Source of the DNA: Clostridiales bacterium
Lineage (GTDB): Bacteria > Bacillota > Clostridia > Lachnospirales > Lachnospiraceae
Reading direction: 5' to 3'
Assembly: GCA_019423835.1 (NCBI GenBank)
Contig: JAHZAR010000004.1
Span: forward strand, 64,963-70,315
DNA: 5,353 nucleotides
The notes beneath the pieces were generated by a model. It did not search any database. It was not told the origin of the DNA and saw only the letters and a list, made by a program, of their open reading frames with translations. The position numbers were made by a program, and so were the translations under genes. Positions 4,795 through 5,353 of the stretch are shown piece by piece. Each line of letters opens with the position of its first letter. The stretch's first letter is position 1.

Positions 4795-5353
4795 ATGACA
4801 ACAATTCTTCTCGGAATGGGCCTGCTGCTTCTTACACTTGCCGGCTTTTCTCTGTTCAGCATGAAGGCTCCAAAGGGTTCTGTGGCCATGTCGGGGCTGG
4901 CGAACGCTGCAGTGGCTACCTTCCTTGTTGAAGCAGTGCACAGGTATATTTCCGGCGACCTTCTCGGCATTGCCTTTCTCGGTGAAATCGGCTCCGTAGC
5001 CGGAGGTCTGGGAGGAGTGGCTTCCGCTATTCTGATTCCCATCGGTATGGGAGCCAATCCCCTGTTTGCCGTAGTTGCAGGTGTGGCAGTAGGCGGCTAC
5101 GGAATTCTCCCTGGATTTATGGTAGGATACCTGACCGGATTCCTTGCCCCTGTCATTGAAAAACACCTGCCGGCTGGTCTCGACACTATCCTGGGGGCTC
5201 TGATTCTGGCTCCCATTGCCCGATCCATTGCCTTCTTCACCGATCCGGTTGTAAACGCAGCTATGGGCTATATCGGCAATACGATCACAGCGGCAACAGA
5301 GCAGTCACCGATTCTGATGGGATTTCTGTTAGGCGGTATTATCAAGATGATCT
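4795..5353 (+). CDS. Polytopic membrane protein, PTS EIIC-like, N-terminal part
   Basis: The first 186 codons are present and the frame is open to the right edge. The protein is rich in Gly, Ala and Leu and has about six hydrophobic stretches: roughly 2-22, 30-48, 56-84, 88-120, 128-148 and 172-186. Long glycine-rich segments (GSVAGGLGGVAS, 66-77; GVAVGGYGILPGFMVGYLTG, 96-115) and the end FTDPVVNAAMGY followed by SPILMGFLLGGIIKMI recall the EIIC permease domain of the PTS (the EIIC_2-like group), in which the membrane unit imports a sugar that is phosphorylated on entry. This rests on memory of family pattern; the C-terminal half is outside the window. EIIC-like proteins without EIIA/EIIB partners also exist, and no partner is visible. 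It follows the activator on the same strand after 233 bases and has its own strong ribosome binding site and a palindrome upstream, so it may be separately controlled. Membrane location is near certain; PTS assignment is moderate. Confidence 0.6.
   Translation, partial: MTTILLGMGLLLLTLAGFSLFSMKAPKGSVAMSGLANAAVATFLVEAVHRYISGDLLGIAFLGEIGSVAGGLGGVASAILIPIGMGANPLFAVVAGVAVGGYGILPGFMVGYLTGFLAPVIEKHLPAGLDTILGALILAPIARSIAFFTDPVVNAAMGYIGNTITAATEQSPILMGFLLGGIIKMI

Noticed and set aside
4744..5166. 140-residue and overlapping 98-residue open frames on the minus strand
   Set aside because: They are antisense to the membrane protein gene, which has a strong ribosome binding site and clear membrane segments. 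The translated shadows have no coherent features.

Overview
The window looks like chromosomal DNA from an anaerobic Gram-positive bacterium of the Clostridia. A gut Lachnospiraceae-type genome (Enterocloster, Hungatella or Lachnoclostridium-like) is my best guess. This is inferred from strong AAGGAG/AGGAGG ribosome binding sites, genes of middling GC set in very AT-rich intergenic DNA, and the combination of a sigma-54 activator with organic-acid and PTS-type transport genes. No rRNA, tRNA, IS element or CRISPR array was seen.

Layout. On the minus strand, reading leftwards from about 2200, is a three-gene set: an NAD-dependent D-2-hydroxyacid dehydrogenase (1069-2085), an RraA/HMG-aldolase-like protein (323-1024), and the first 77 codons of a membrane protein that resembles the TRAP transporter large permease (1-233, cut by the window edge). 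On the plus strand, divergently, is a sigma-54-dependent activator of PrpR type (2645-4561; a longer start at 2582 is possible). It is followed by a 233-base gap and the first 186 codons of a polytopic membrane protein that resembles a PTS EIIC component (4795 to the window end).

Regulation. The roughly 500-base divergent region is the most informative part. A near-consensus sigma-54 promoter (-24/-12 elements with exact GG-N10-GC spacing) lies on the minus strand at 2207-2223 and points into the dehydrogenase operon. A good sigma-70-type promoter (TTTACA-N17-TATACT, 2445-2473) points into the activator gene. Just after its predicted start is a perfect 18-bp palindrome (2487-2504), with extra copies of its half-site around it. 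The simplest model is that the activator binds this palindrome, limits its own transcription, and loops about 290 bp to activate the sigma-54 promoter when its N-terminal domain senses a metabolite.

Joint function (inference). The minus-strand operon reads as uptake of an organic acid, oxidation of a 2-hydroxy acid to a 2-oxo acid, and retro-aldol cleavage or decarboxylation of the oxo acid, all induced by the divergent activator. The substrate cannot be named from this sequence. The PTS-like gene lacks a sigma-54 promoter and has its own palindrome (4749-4767), so it may belong to a separate unit.
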